Source: Synechococcus sp. PROS-U-1 (GTDB taxonomy: Bacteria > Cyanobacteriota > Cyanobacteriia > PCC-6307 > Cyanobiaceae). Taken from it: a stretch of 64,000 nt of DNA. Within the stretch, counting starts at the first letter, position 1. Each line of letters opens with the position of its first letter. Positions 24,924-34,944 of the stretch are shown piece by piece. The notes under the pieces were generated by a model that was not told where the DNA came from, did not search any database, and worked only from the letters and a program-made list of their open reading frames with translations. The stretch covers positions 2,232,001 through 2,296,000 of the forward strand of contig NZ_CP047951.1 of the NCBI RefSeq assembly GCF_014279755.1. Reading direction: 5' to 3'. The position numbers and the translations under genes were made by a program.

Positions 24924-25877
24924 CTAGGCGGCCTTTGTGACGGATGGGGTGAGGTCCAGCAGCGCCACCTCCCAGGCCAATCGAGGCTGAACGAAGCAGA
25001 GCAGCTGGCTACGCAGCGTCTCTAGGCGCTTGAGCATGACGGCAGAGCTGCCATTGCGCCAGAGCCGGTGCTGCCACCAGCTGATCAACCACAGCTGCTG
25101 CTCGCCATCCAGGGCTTCGCAGAGATCGCGGGCCAGCGCCAGCGCCTCCATCGGAATGGCGGGGAGGGCATCGAGGCGCTGAACCAACTCCGCAGGAACA
25201 CTCGCCAGACTGCGGCGATGGTCGATCAGGGCACCTGGAGAACCTGCGGCCAACGCCAACAGTTCTGGAGCGTCCTGAGCTTGTGCACCGGCGCGCTCAA
25301 GAACCTGTTCCATGGCGTCGGGGTTGAGGCGGAGGAAACGAATCAACTGACAACGGGAACGAATCGTGCTGAGCAGCCGCTCTGGGGCTGACGTCAACAG
25401 GATCAGCACCCCATGGCCTGGTTCCTCAAGCGTTTTGAGCAGGGCATTGGCCGCTGACTCCGCCATTGCTTCAGCGGCTTCAATCACCACCATCCCTCGC
25501 TTCGCCTCCACCGGCTGGCGTGCCAGACAGCGGCCGATGTCTCGGATCTGCTCCAACCGCAACTGTGGCGGAGTGCGGCGGCTGAGTCCCGCCTCCTCAG
25601 CTTCAGCACGGGTCAACAGACGGCCCTGGTGCTGATAGGTGGGCTCCACCCAGAGCAGGTCAGGGTGATTGCGCTCCAGCAAGCGTCGACGCTGCCGAGC
25701 CGAAGGCTGAGCATCGGCCAGCAGCCCCTCCAGAAAACGCACCGCCGCCAGTTGACGTCCCACCCCCTCCGGACCGGCGAAGAGGTAGGCCGGGGCCACG
25801 CGTCCCTGGGCCAGGGCTGCCGACAGCAGATCAACGGCGAGGTGCTGGCCGATCAGATCCTCAAACAGCGCGCTCAA
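24924..25877 (-). CDS. holB: DNA polymerase III delta' subunit
   Basis: A ~317-residue clamp-loader subunit. FEDLIGQHLAVDLLSAAL opens the AAA+ fold, FAGPEGVGRQLAA stands in for a degenerate P-loop (as usual in delta'), and ESAANALLKTLEEPG and LSTIRSRCQ (SRC motif, sensor/arginine finger) are present. The likely start is TTG 25877, which overlaps the tmk stop (TTGA), typical of coupled translation; the longer ORF to 25952 reads over tmk. It ends the operon copper ATPase-tmk-holB and is convergent with rpaA. Confidence 0.9.
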   Translation of the reverse strand: MSALFEDLIGQHLAVDLLSAALAQGRVAPAYLFAGPEGVGRQLAAVRFLEGLLADAQPSARQRRRLLERNHPDLLWVEPTYQHQGRLLTRAEAEEAGLSRRTPPQLRLEQIRDIGRCLARQPVEAKRGMVVIEAAEAMAESAANALLKTLEEPGHGVLILLTSAPERLLSTIRSRCQLIRFLRLNPDAMEQVLERAGAQAQDAPELLALAAGSPGALIDHRRSLASVPAELVQRLDALPAIPMEALALARDLCEALDGEQQLWLISWWQHRLWRNGSSAVMLKRLETLRSQLLCFVQPRLAWEVALLDLTPSVTKAA

Positions 25878-26503
25878 GCCAGATGCTCCCGAATCTGATG
25901 TTCCAGAGCCGCACGGACAGCTCCGGCTGACTGGTCCGCAGCGACGGAGCACCAGGAGCGCTGCTGGGCCAACTGCGCAAACCCCTGCGCAACCCGTTCG
26001 AGAAACGCAGCTCCCTCCGCTTCGATGCGGTCCTGCTTGTCCCCGAGGCGCCTCTGGAGACTGTCTTCAATAGAAAGGCTCAGCCAGAGGGTGAGATCGG
26101 GCTGCAGGCCCGTAGTGGCGATTTGTTCCAGGCGCTGAATCAAGTCGCCATTCAAACCACGGCCATAGCCCTGATACGCCAGGGTTGATCCCGAAAAGCG
26201 ATCGCTGATCACCCAGTCGCCGCGCTCCAGAGCCGGTCGGATCAACGTTTCAACATGCTGAGCTCGATCGGCGGCATACAGCAGAAGTTCGGCGGTGGGA
26301 GCTGGCGCCTCCTGGTCTGCCGTATGCAGCAGCAGTTCACGAATTGAGCGCCCGAGGAGAGTCCCTCCGGGCTCACGGGTGCACACAAGAGCAGCACCCT
26401 TGGGCATCAGACCGCTGTTGGGCAACCACTCGACCAGATGCCGGATCTGCGTGGTCTTGCCGCAACCATCAATGCCCTCCAAAACAATGAAGCGTCCGGT
26501 CAT
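25874..26503 (-). CDS. tmk: thymidylate kinase
   Basis: A 209-residue dTMP kinase for dTTP synthesis. The P-loop LEGIDGCGKTTQ is at residues 8-19, the DRX motif appears in VISDRFSGSTLAYQGYGRG, and TREPGG near residue 45 fits the family. Length is normal. It overlaps the ATPase gene upstream (ATGA, 4 bp) and holB downstream (4 bp), so the three are one operon; the tmk-holB pairing is common in bacteria. Confidence 0.96.
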   Translation of the reverse strand: MTGRFIVLEGIDGCGKTTQIRHLVEWLPNSGLMPKGAALVCTREPGGTLLGRSIRELLLHTADQEAPAPTAELLLYAADRAQHVETLIRPALERGDWVISDRFSGSTLAYQGYGRGLNGDLIQRLEQIATTGLQPDLTLWLSLSIEDSLQRRLGDKQDRIEAEGAAFLERVAQGFAQLAQQRSWCSVAADQSAGAVRAALEHQIREHLA

Positions 26504-28827
26504 GGCAAGCGAAGAGCCAGGGCATTCATCACCACGGTGATCGAACTCAAGGCCATCAGCAGCGCCGCCAGAGGAGGCGAGAGCAGCACCCCATGGCTGG
26601 GGAGAAGGGCACCCGCGGCAACCGGGAGAACGATGAGGTTGTAACCGAAGGCCCAGAAAAGGTTCTGCCGCACCTTCACCAGAGTGCGGCGGGCCAGGCT
26701 GAGGGCTTCGGGAAGGTTGTCGAGCCGATCTCCCAGCAGCACCAGACCAGCAGAGTCCTGAGCGATCTGCGTGCCCGTACCGATGGCAATCCCAAGATCA
26801 GCCGCGGCCAAAGCCGGCGCATCATTGATGCCGTCACCCACCATGGCCACCCTCTGCCCATGACGCAGCTGCTCGAGGCGTTGCAGCTTCTGCTCCGGAA
26901 GCATTTGCCAGCCCAGATCCTGAGCAGCGAAACCCAACTGCTGACCAAGGCGCTGAACGGCTGCCTCCCGATCTCCACTGAACACCGAAAGGGCCAGACC
27001 GTGAGAGCGCAGGCGTTGCAGCGCAGGAGCGACATCCGGGCGCATCTGATCCTCGATCTGAACCAGTCCCAACAGGTGATCACCCACAGCAACCGCCACC
27101 ACCGAGCCTTCGGCGGCAGCGAGCCAGCCCTGGGCGGCGGCGGCAATGCCAACTCCCTGCGCCAGCAACCAGTCCGGCTTGCCCACACGAACTCGGTCCG
27201 GTGCACCCTCCACATGGCCCTCCAGCCCCTGGCCAGACACCGTGCGCACGTCGTGGCACTCCAGAAGAGGGAGCTCCCGGCCCTGGGCCTCTTGGAGCAG
27301 GGCGTAGGCCAAGGGGTGCCTGCTGCTTTGCTCCAGGCTGGCTGCGAGCTGCAACAGACGATCCGGGTCGTCCCCATGCACATCGGTCACGAGGGGGCGA
27401 CCCAAGGTGAGGGTGCCGGTCTTGTCGAACACCACATGGTCCAAACCTGCAGCGGTCTCGATCACATCGCCACCGCGGAACAGCCAGCCGCGCCGTGCCG
27501 CCAGGCCGGTGGCCACGGTGATCACCGTTGGAGTGGCCAGACCGAGGGCGCAGGGGCAAGCGACCACAAGGACCGCAATTGACAGTTGCAGGGCCAGACC
27601 AACCGGCGTGCTGGCTCCACTGCCCAATCCCCCGTGATGCATCCCATGGGCAGGATCCATCGCATGGGTCATCGCATGGTCATGGGGCATCCCTGGCGCT
27701 GAAGCCTGGAGGACCTGGGGCCAATAACCGGCACCAAACAACCACCAGAAGAGAAACGTGGCGACAGCCAGGCCGATGACGCCGTAGCAAAAGCGGCCCG
27801 CCACACGATCGGCCAGGCCCTGGATGGGCGCCCGACGGGCCTGCGCCTGCTCCACCAAGCGGATGATGCGGGCCAGGGCGGTTTCGGCACCAACCCGAGT
27901 GACCTCAAACACCAGGGTTGCCTCCAGATTGAGGCTGCCGGAGGCCAACTCAGTGCCGGATTCCGCCTGCAACGGCAAAGGCTCACCGGTGAGGCTTGAG
28001 ACGTCAACAGCCGAGGCCCCCTCAAGCACCACGCCATCCACCGGGACGCGATCACCGGCCAGCAGCTGCACTGTTTCACCGGGCCGGAGAGCGCCAACGC
28101 GCACCTCACGAATCGCTCCGTCGGGCAACAGCAGGCGGGCGGTGTCGGGCTGGAGCCGAGCAAGTTGCTGCAACGCCTGCCCTGTCCGAAAACGGGCCCG
28201 TTCCTCGAGAAAACGCCCCAGCAGGACGAACCCCAGCAGCATCACCGGTTCATTGAAGAAACAGGGCCAACCCACCTGGGGCCAAACCAAGGCAACCAGG
28301 CTGGCCACATAGGCACTGCTCACGCCAAGGCCAACAAGGGAATCCATGCTGGGAGCCCCTGCACGGGCCGCCACAACACCACCCATCAAAATCGGACGGC
28401 CCGGTCCCAGCAGAGCCACCGTTGCGAGCGTGGCGTGAAAGGGCAGGGTGCCGATCAGGGGAAGCGACAGATGCCCTGCCTCGCTGAGATGGCCAAGCAC
28501 GGACAGCAACAGCAGCACCAGGGCAACCATCAGCTGTCGCCATTGCTGCCACCAGCCCGGCAACGCTTGCCCGGAAGCCGCCGTACCGATCGGGTCATCC
28601 AAAGGGCGCTCTTTGGCCGGGAACCCCCTGTCTGCGAGGGCTTTCAACACCCCAGCTACATCGTTTTCACCCGCGGTGAGATCGAGCCAAGCCGAGCGGC
28701 TGACCAGATTCACATCGGCACGCTGGACCCCAGGCTGATCCAGCAGGGTGGTTTCAACAGCGCGAACGCAACCGCCGCATTTCATCCCTTCAACATCCAG
28801 GACGACGGTCTGAACCGCAGGGCTCAC
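26500..28827 (-). CDS. copper-type P1B ATPase (CtaA/PacS family)
   Basis: A 775-residue heavy-metal pump. An N-terminal HMA domain carries GMKCGGC (C17, C20). TGEPLPL marks the actuator domain, [13 protein letters not shown] (C424/C426) is the transmembrane Cu(I) site, D468 in FDKTGTLT is phosphorylated, and [10 protein letters not shown] is the hinge. The extracytoplasmic loop before the CPC helix has a His/Met-rich insert (380-398, six His and four Met). The family supplies copper to plastocyanin and cytochrome oxidase; import versus export cannot be told here. GTG start. It leads the operon with tmk and holB, an odd pairing without known functional link. Confidence 0.93.
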   Translation of the reverse strand: MSPAVQTVVLDVEGMKCGGCVRAVETTLLDQPGVQRADVNLVSRSAWLDLTAGENDVAGVLKALADRGFPAKERPLDDPIGTAASGQALPGWWQQWRQLMVALVLLLLSVLGHLSEAGHLSLPLIGTLPFHATLATVALLGPGRPILMGGVVAARAGAPSMDSLVGLGVSSAYVASLVALVWPQVGWPCFFNEPVMLLGFVLLGRFLEERARFRTGQALQQLARLQPDTARLLLPDGAIREVRVGALRPGETVQLLAGDRVPVDGVVLEGASAVDVSSLTGEPLPLQAESGTELASGSLNLEATLVFEVTRVGAETALARIIRLVEQAQARRAPIQGLADRVAGRFCYGVIGLAVATFLFWWLFGAGYWPQVLQASAPGMPHDHAMTHAMDPAHGMHHGGLGSGASTPVGLALQLSIAVLVVACPCALGLATPTVITVATGLAARRGWLFRGGDVIETAAGLDHVVFDKTGTLTLGRPLVTDVHGDDPDRLLQLAASLEQSSRHPLAYALLQEAQGRELPLLECHDVRTVSGQGLEGHVEGAPDRVRVGKPDWLLAQGVGIAAAAQGWLAAAEGSVVAVAVGDHLLGLVQIEDQMRPDVAPALQRLRSHGLALSVFSGDREAAVQRLGQQLGFAAQDLGWQMLPEQKLQRLEQLRHGQRVAMVGDGINDAPALAAADLGIAIGTGTQIAQDSAGLVLLGDRLDNLPEALSLARRTLVKVRQNLFWAFGYNLIVLPVAAGALLPSHGVLLSPPLAALLMALSSITVVMNALALRLP

Positions 28828-28912
28828 AGGTGTTTACGCAACAGGGATCATTACGAGCAGGCTAGGTCGGGCTCCGGTCCCGTCAGGATGGGGGCCCGTC
28901 CGCCGGAGCGCC

Positions 28913-29434
28913 GTGCCCCGCAGCAACCGCAACGACAACTTCATTGACAAGAGCTTCACGGTGATGGCGGACCTGATCGTCAAGCTGTTGCCGATCAATG
29001 CCCGCTCGAAGGAGGCCTACGTCTATTACCGCGACGGCCTCTCGGCCCAGAACGACGGTGATTACGCCGAGGCGCTGGAGAACTACGAGGAAGCCCTGAA
29101 GCTTGAGGAGAACTCCACAGACCGGAGTGAAACCCTCAAGAACATGGCCATCATCTACATGTCCAACGGCGAGGAGGAGCGGGCGATCGAGACCTACCAG
29201 CAGGCTCTCGAAGAAAACCCAAAGCAACCCTCCTGCCTTAAGAACATGGGGCTGATCTACGAGAAACGGGGGCGAATCGCCGAGGAAGGCGGTCGGCAAG
29301 ACGAAGCCGATCGCTGGTTTGACCAGGCGGCCGACGTCTGGACCCAGGCGGTGCGCCTCAATCCCGGCGGGTATCTCGATATCGAGAACTGGTTGAAGTC
29401 AACGGGCCGCAGCAACGTCGACGTCTACTTCTGA
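28913..29434 (+). CDS. ycf3: photosystem I assembly protein Ycf3
   Basis: A 173-residue TPR protein on the stromal side of thylakoids that chaperones PsaA/PsaB assembly. [20 protein letters not shown] is the typical N-terminus, followed by three TPR units ([54 protein letters not shown]) and the end [22 protein letters not shown] (partly). The start is GTG 28913, 85 bp from the divergent copper ATPase gene. It is convergent with radA, with a 1-bp gap. Confidence 0.97.
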   Translation: MPRSNRNDNFIDKSFTVMADLIVKLLPINARSKEAYVYYRDGLSAQNDGDYAEALENYEEALKLEENSTDRSETLKNMAIIYMSNGEEERAIETYQQALEENPKQPSCLKNMGLIYEKRGRIAEEGGRQDEADRWFDQAADVWTQAVRLNPGGYLDIENWLKSTGRSNVDVYF

Positions 29435-29435
29435 A

Positions 29436-30833
29436 TCAGGCCTGATCAGGCTGCACAGCGTCACCAAGCGCCAGCACCAAGGCCTCGGTGACGCTATCGG
29501 CCTCCAGAAGAGCCAAATCCAAACCCGACGCCAGATCTCCGAGGCCGCTGCCCCGGGGCACGACAGCCCTTCGGAATCCCAGCCGTGCCGCTTCCTGGAG
29601 CCGCAGCTCCAGCTGGCCCACAGGACGCAGCTGCCCCCCCAGGCCCAGCTCGCCGATCAACACCGTCCCCGCGGGCAGGGTGAGGTCTCTGAAGCTGGCG
29701 ACCACCGCCGCAGCAACCCCCAGATCCGCCGCCGGCTCCTCCACCTCCAGACCACCGGCGACGGCGAGGTAGCAATCAAAGCGGGACAGCGGCAGCCCCA
29801 TGTGCTTCTCCAGCACCGCAAGGATCTGGTGCAAGCGGTTTGTGCCAATCCCTGTGGCCGTACGACGGGGGCTGGCATAGCTGGTGACATTCACCAGGGC
29901 CTGCAGATCCACCACCAGTGATCGTGTGCCCTCACAGGCCACGATCGTGGCAACACCGGAGGCACGGGCATCGCTCAGGAACAGCTCACTGGGGTTGCCC
30001 ACCTCGGCCAAGCCACCGCTCTGCATCTCGAACAAGCCCAACTCATGGGTGGCGCCGAAGCGGTTCTTGACGGCGCGCAGCAGGCGGTGACTGGCGAAGC
30101 GGTCTCCTTCGAAGGTGAGCACCGCATCCACAAGGTGTTCCAACACCTTCGGGCCCGCCAGCATGCCTTCCTTGGTGACGTGACCCACCAACAGCAGGGA
30201 GATGTTCTGGCGTTTGGCCAGCCGTTGCAGCGCGGCCGCACATTCACGAACCTGGCCGACCGACCCCGGAGCACTGGTGAGGTTGGCGTCATGCAACGCC
30301 TGAATGCTGTCGATGATCGCCACAGCGGGACGCAGCGCCTCCAGCTCCTCCAGCACCAGCTCCAGATCGGTTTCGGCAAGCAACTGCAGCTCCGAAGCCC
30401 CTCCGGCAAGCCGCTGCCACCGCAGCTTCACCTGCTGCGCCGATTCCTCAGCACTCACATAAAGCACCGATGCACCGGCCGCCATTGCCGAGGCGCTCTG
30501 CAGCAACAATGTGCTCTTCCCGATCCCCGGATCGCCGCCCACGAGCACCAGCGAACCCGGCACAAGGCCGCCACCCAGAACACGGTCAAATTCAGCGGAG
30601 CCGGTTGCCAGGCGCCGCAGCGGTTGATCCTCCAGCGAGGCCATGGCCGTGGAACGTCTCGGTGCAGCAGCCACCTCTGGATCCGGGGCACTGCGGCGGC
30701 GACGGCCATCGGCTGGAGGCTGGGATTGCTCCACCAGGGAATTCCAGCTGCCGCACTCGGGGCAACGGCCAAAAAACTGTCGAGCACGGGCTCCGCAGAC
30801 CTGACAGATGAAAACAGCGGTGGACTTGGGCAC
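29436..30833 (-). CDS. radA: DNA repair protein RadA (Sms)
   Basis: A 465-residue RecA-like branch-migration helicase. It has the N-terminal zinc finger C10-C13...C24-C27 (CQVCGARARQF, CPECGSW), Walker A GGDPGIGKST at about 99-108, the RadA-specific KNRFG motif and a C-terminal Lon-protease-like domain (GGLEVEEPAADLGVAAAV). Length is normal. It is divergent from rpaB, whose coding start lies about 90 bp away. Confidence 0.96.
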   Translation of the reverse strand: MPKSTAVFICQVCGARARQFFGRCPECGSWNSLVEQSQPPADGRRRRSAPDPEVAAAPRRSTAMASLEDQPLRRLATGSAEFDRVLGGGLVPGSLVLVGGDPGIGKSTLLLQSASAMAAGASVLYVSAEESAQQVKLRWQRLAGGASELQLLAETDLELVLEELEALRPAVAIIDSIQALHDANLTSAPGSVGQVRECAAALQRLAKRQNISLLLVGHVTKEGMLAGPKVLEHLVDAVLTFEGDRFASHRLLRAVKNRFGATHELGLFEMQSGGLAEVGNPSELFLSDARASGVATIVACEGTRSLVVDLQALVNVTSYASPRRTATGIGTNRLHQILAVLEKHMGLPLSRFDCYLAVAGGLEVEEPAADLGVAAAVVASFRDLTLPAGTVLIGELGLGGQLRPVGQLELRLQEAARLGFRRAVVPRGSGLGDLASGLDLALLEADSVTEALVLALGDAVQPDQA

Positions 30834-30923
30834 TGCGAACTGTGAAGAAAGTTGCCGTTGAATGAACGAAACAGGGGGATGCCCTTTTATTTGTGGCGAG
30901 AAGTGACTAATGCCTCGGTGCCC

Positions 30924-31670
30924 ATGACGGCCACGGCTCCTACCAAGGAAACGATCCTCGTGGTCGACGACGAGGCATCGATCCGACGGATCTTGGAAAC
31001 CCGGTTATCCATGATCGGGTACAACGTGGTGACCGCCTGCGACGGCACCGAAGCCCTGGAATTGTTCCCCACCTGCGCGCCAGACCTCGTGGTGCTGGAC
31101 GTGATGATGCCGAAGCTGGACGGCTACGGCGTCTGCCAGGAGCTGCGCAAGGAATCGGACGTTCCCATCGTGATGCTGACAGCCCTCGGTGACGTCGCCG
31201 ACAGGATCACGGGGCTTGAGCTCGGGGCCGATGACTATGTGGTGAAGCCCTTCAGCCCCAAGGAGCTGGAAGCCCGCATCCGCTGCGTGCTGCGACGGGT
31301 TGAGAAGGAGCAGGTTGCAGGCATCCCCAACTCCGGCGTCATTCAGGTGATCGACCTGCGGATCGACACCAACAAACGCCAGGTGTTCCGTGGCGATGAA
31401 CGGATCCGGCTGACAGGGATGGAATTCAGCCTGCTGGAACTGCTGGTGAGCCGTTCCGGTGAACCGTTCAACCGCGGCGAGATCCTCAAAGAGGTTTGGG
31501 GGTACACCCCTGAACGCCACGTGGATACCCGGGTGGTGGATGTTCATATCTCCCGCCTGCGCTCCAAGCTGGAGGATGATCCAGCAAATCCCGAGTTGAT
31601 CCTCACAGCTCGGGGAACCGGCTACCTGTTCCAGCGCATCGTCGATTCCGTTGCCTCCGAAGGTCCCTGA
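30924..31670 (+). CDS. rpaB: response regulator RpaB (high-light/NblS pathway)
   Basis: A 248-residue OmpR-type regulator (Ycf27). The receiver has VVDDEASIRRILETRLSMIG and phospho-acceptor D59 in VVLDVMMPKLDGYG; the DNA-binding half has IDTNKRQVFRGDERIRLTGM, FSLLELLVSRSGEPF, VWGYTPERHVDTRVVDVHIS and TARGTGYLFQRI, nearly identical to S. elongatus RpaB. It represses high-light genes and activates photosystem I genes through HLR1 elements and is controlled by NblS. ATG 30924 is preferred; the ORF extends further upstream. Its last 20 bp overlap plsX. Confidence 0.95.
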   Translation: MTATAPTKETILVVDDEASIRRILETRLSMIGYNVVTACDGTEALELFPTCAPDLVVLDVMMPKLDGYGVCQELRKESDVPIVMLTALGDVADRITGLELGADDYVVKPFSPKELEARIRCVLRRVEKEQVAGIPNSGVIQVIDLRIDTNKRQVFRGDERIRLTGMEFSLLELLVSRSGEPFNRGEILKEVWGYTPERHVDTRVVDVHISRLRSKLEDDPANPELILTARGTGYLFQRIVDSVASEGP

Positions 31671-32970
31671 TCCCACCCCGGCCCCTCAGCCGCGGAACAA
31701 GACCAACCGTCCTCGGGCGATCCGTCGCCTGGTGATCTGGTATCGGCGTAACGCCGCCGTCACAACCATCGTTGATGGTGCTGCCAATTCAGCAACGGCA
31801 GCTGGATCGATGGCGGGAAACGTGGCGGAAACCGTGGTGTCTGGAGCCGGCACGGTGGCCAGCAGTGTTCTCCAACCTCTGGTGTTCGACCCCCTGCGCT
31901 GGCTGCAGGGGGGCACCGACACCGACGGAATTGACGATGCGGAGCGTCTCTGGGTCGCCGTCGACGGCATGGGCGGTGACCATGCGCCAGGGCCGATTCT
32001 CGAGGGATGTCTGGACGCCATTGACCGGCTGCCCCTGAAGATCCGCTTCGTGGGGGAAATCGAGCGGGTGATGGCCGCCGCCAACAGCCTCGGCCTACGC
32101 GAATCCCTGGAAAGTGCACGGGCAGCAGGGCATCTGGACCTGGTGGCCAGTGGCCCCTCCATCGGCATGGATGACGAGGCCACGGCGGTGCGGCGCAAAC
32201 GGGACGCCAGCATCAATGTGGCGATGGACCTCGTGAAGAAAGGAGAGGCCCTGGCGGTGTATTCAGCCGGGAATTCCGGCGCCGTGATGGCCTCGGCGAT
32301 ATTTCGTCTGGGACGGCTGAAGGGGATCGACCGACCAGCCATCGGTGCGTTGTTCCCGACCAAGGATCCCGGCCAGCCCGTTTTGGTGCTGGACGTCGGC
32401 GCCAACATGGATTGCAAACCCACCTATCTGCATCAATTCGCCCTGCTCGGGAACATCTACAGCCGGGATGTTCTTCAAGTGAGCAAGCCTCGGATCGGCC
32501 TGCTCAACATCGGTGAGGAGGAATGCAAAGGAAACGATCTTTCCTTGAAAACCCACGAACTGCTGCGGGACGAATCGAGGCTGCACTTCGCTGGCAACTG
32601 CGAAGGGCGCGATGTGCTTTCAGGAGACTTCGATGTGGTGGTCTGCGATGGATTCACCGGCAATGTGCTGCTGAAGTTCCTCGAATCCGTTGGCAGCGTT
32701 CTGCTGGGGGTGCTGCGGGCTGAATTGCCCCGGGGCCGTCGCGGCAAGGTGGGTTCGGCCTTCCTGCGGAGCAACCTCAAGCGCATCAAGAAGCGGCTGG
32801 ACCATGCCGAACACGGTGGAGCCTTGCTTCTGGGCGTCAACGGCATTTCCGTGATCGGCCACGGCAGCAGCCGTGCCCTCTCGGTGGTCAGTGCCCTGCG
32901 CATTGCCCACTCCGCTGCGAGCCATGGCGTGATGGACGATCTCGCAACACTGCATCAGGGTTGTGATTGA
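31651..32970 (+). CDS. plsX: phosphate acyltransferase PlsX with a 100-residue N-terminal extension
   Basis: PlsX makes acyl-phosphate from acyl-ACP for phosphatidic acid synthesis at the membrane. The core runs from about residue 101 (VAVDGMGGDHAPG) with YSAGNSGAVMA, DVGANMDCKP, CDGFTGNVLLKFLES and HGGALLLGVNG. The preceding 100 residues are unusual: a basic Pro-rich head, then an Ala/Gly/Thr-rich helix (about 37-75) that could contact the membrane. The start is TTG 31651, which overlaps rpaB by 20 bp; a later start is possible. It leads plsX-fabH-fabD-plsC. Confidence 0.92.
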   Translation: MPPKVPDPTPAPQPRNKTNRPRAIRRLVIWYRRNAAVTTIVDGAANSATAAGSMAGNVAETVVSGAGTVASSVLQPLVFDPLRWLQGGTDTDGIDDAERLWVAVDGMGGDHAPGPILEGCLDAIDRLPLKIRFVGEIERVMAAANSLGLRESLESARAAGHLDLVASGPSIGMDDEATAVRRKRDASINVAMDLVKKGEALAVYSAGNSGAVMASAIFRLGRLKGIDRPAIGALFPTKDPGQPVLVLDVGANMDCKPTYLHQFALLGNIYSRDVLQVSKPRIGLLNIGEEECKGNDLSLKTHELLRDESRLHFAGNCEGRDVLSGDFDVVVCDGFTGNVLLKFLESVGSVLLGVLRAELPRGRRGKVGSAFLRSNLKRIKKRLDHAEHGGALLLGVNGISVIGHGSSRALSVVSALRIAHSAASHGVMDDLATLHQGCD

Positions 32971-34019
32971 CTGACGCGACACGTCCTTCAACCTCCGCCT
33001 TGGTCGAGCCGCTCAGCACAACCAGGGGGGTGTTGTTCCGGGGGTCTGGCAGCGCGACGCCCAGCCGCTCGATTAGCAACGCTGAACTCGGCCAGCGGGT
33101 TGAAACCAGCGATTCATGGATACGGAGTCGCACCGGGATTGCGGCGCGTCGGGTGATCGATGCGGATGAATCCCTCACCGAACTGAGCGGATTGGCAGCG
33201 GAACGGGCTCTGGCCATGGCCGGTTGGTCGGCCGACAGCCTGGACCTGATTTTGTTGGCCACCTCCACCCCAGACGACCTGTTCGGCTCGGCACCACGGC
33301 TGCAGGCTCGCCTCGGTGCCACCAATGCCGTGGCCTTTGATCTCACAGCTGCCTGCAGCGGCTTTTTGTTTGCCACGGTGACCGCCGCCCAATACCTGCG
33401 CAGTGGGGCAATGCGCCGCATCCTCGTGGTGGGAGCCGATCAACTGAGCCGCTGGGTGAACTGGGACGACCGACGCTCCTGTGTTCTGTTCGGTGATGCG
33501 GCCGGCGCCGTGGTGCTGGAGGCATCAAAAAATGGCCAAGACAATCTGGAGGGATTCCTGCTGCGCTCTGATGGCAGCCGAGGCGAGGTGCTCCAGCTTC
33601 CCCAGGTCAGCGAGCGCAAGTCCCTTGTGGGGGACGCCAGCCATCAGTGCGGCGGCTTCGAACCCATTCAGATGAACGGGCAGGAGGTCTACAAATTCGC
33701 GGTGCGCGAAGTGCCAGCCATTCTCGAGCAACTGCTCGAACAGAAAAGCGTCGCCGCAGATGCCGTGGACTGGCTGCTGCTGCATCAGGCCAACCAGCGA
33801 ATCCTTGATGCAGTGGCAGATCGCTTCTCTGTCCCATCCGAGAAAGTGCTCAGCAACCTGGCGCACTACGGCAACACATCAGCGGCCACCATTCCCTTGA
33901 TGCTGGACGAAGCCGTGCGCGATGGGCGCATCCAACCCGGACACCGCATCGCCAGCAGTGGCTTCGGAGCGGGATTGAGCTGGGGTGCAGCACTCTTCCG
34001 CTGGAGCGGGCCCGCCTAA
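32967..34019 (+). CDS. fabH: beta-ketoacyl-ACP synthase III
   Basis: A 350-residue condensing enzyme that starts fatty acid synthesis from acetyl-CoA and malonyl-ACP. The catalytic cysteine is C130 in DLTAACSGFLFA; the histidine is in LLLHQANQRI and the asparagine in LAHYGNTSAATIP. The start TTG 32967 overlaps the plsX stop (TTGA). About 20 residues precede the first strand (GVLFRGSGSATPS), slightly longer than E. coli FabH. Second gene of the lipid operon. Confidence 0.95.
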   Translation: MTDATRPSTSALVEPLSTTRGVLFRGSGSATPSRSISNAELGQRVETSDSWIRSRTGIAARRVIDADESLTELSGLAAERALAMAGWSADSLDLILLATSTPDDLFGSAPRLQARLGATNAVAFDLTAACSGFLFATVTAAQYLRSGAMRRILVVGADQLSRWVNWDDRRSCVLFGDAAGAVVLEASKNGQDNLEGFLLRSDGSRGEVLQLPQVSERKSLVGDASHQCGGFEPIQMNGQEVYKFAVREVPAILEQLLEQKSVAADAVDWLLLHQANQRILDAVADRFSVPSEKVLSNLAHYGNTSAATIPLMLDEAVRDGRIQPGHRIASSGFGAGLSWGAALFRWSGPA

Positions 34020-34047
34020 TCTCCGGCACGGTCAGCAGAAAACAGCA

Positions 34048-34944
34048 ATGGCGATCGCCTGGGTCTTTCCCGGTCAGGGCTCTCAAAAAGTGGGCATGGC
34101 AGAAGTGCTGCTCAGCATCGATGGCACCCGCGAGCGTTTCGCCATGGCTTCCGAGCTGCTAGGGCGCGATCTGCTGGCGATCTGCCAGGGCGACAACGGC
34201 GGCGGTGAGGGACCGGATGATCTCAACGACACCCGCAACACCCAGCCGGCCCTGTTCGTGATCGAATCGCTGCTGGCCGACAACCTTCATCAGCAGGGCC
34301 GCGAGCCTGCGCTGGTGGCTGGCCACAGCCTGGGCGAGCTGGTCGCCCTCTACAGCGCTGGAGTGTTTGGGCTGGAAACAGGTCTTCAGCTGATGAAAAC
34401 CCGCTCAGAACTGATGGCGAGCGCTGGAGGCGGTGCCATGACGGCCGTGATCGGCTTTGATCGCGGTCAGCTGGATGAGCTGGTAGCCGCCACGGACGGC
34501 GTCAACATTGCCAACGACAACAGCGATGCCCAGGTGGTCATCTCCGGCTCTCCAGAGGCCGTGCAGACCGTAAGTGGGGCCCTGAAATGCAAGCGCGCGA
34601 TCCCTCTGGCCGTCTCCGGAGCCTTCCACTCCCCATTCATGGCGAAAGCTGCTGAGCGCTTCGCCGCTGTACTGGACAACGTGCCGTTTCAGGATGGCCG
34701 CGTTCCGGTGCTCAGCAACAGCGCCGCCAGTGCCAGCACCAGCGCGAACGAGCTTAAAGAGCGTCTAAAGCAGCAGATGACGACTGGGGTTCGCTGGCGC
34801 GAAACCATGGCTGCCATGACCGACAGCGGTGTGGACACCCTGGTGGAAATCGGACCGGGCAATGTGCTTAGTGGCCTGGCGAAACGCAGCATGAGCGGCG
34901 TGACCACCGCTCAGATCGCCGGGGCAGGAGATCTCGGACAGTGA
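34048..34944 (+). CDS. fabD: malonyl-CoA:ACP transacylase
   Basis: A 298-residue enzyme that loads malonate onto acyl carrier protein. It has the oxyanion motif FPGQGSQKVGM (residues 7-17), the nucleophile S94 in AGHSLGELVAL, and AVSGAFHSPFM with the catalytic histidine. ATG 34048 is preferred over the longer ORF start at 33985 because MAIAWVFPGQG is the family N-terminus. It lies 28 bp after fabH and overlaps plsC by 4 bp (GTGA). Confidence 0.96.
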   Translation: MAIAWVFPGQGSQKVGMAEVLLSIDGTRERFAMASELLGRDLLAICQGDNGGGEGPDDLNDTRNTQPALFVIESLLADNLHQQGREPALVAGHSLGELVALYSAGVFGLETGLQLMKTRSELMASAGGGAMTAVIGFDRGQLDELVAATDGVNIANDNSDAQVVISGSPEAVQTVSGALKCKRAIPLAVSGAFHSPFMAKAAERFAAVLDNVPFQDGRVPVLSNSAASASTSANELKERLKQQMTTGVRWRETMAAMTDSGVDTLVEIGPGNVLSGLAKRSMSGVTTAQIAGAGDLGQ

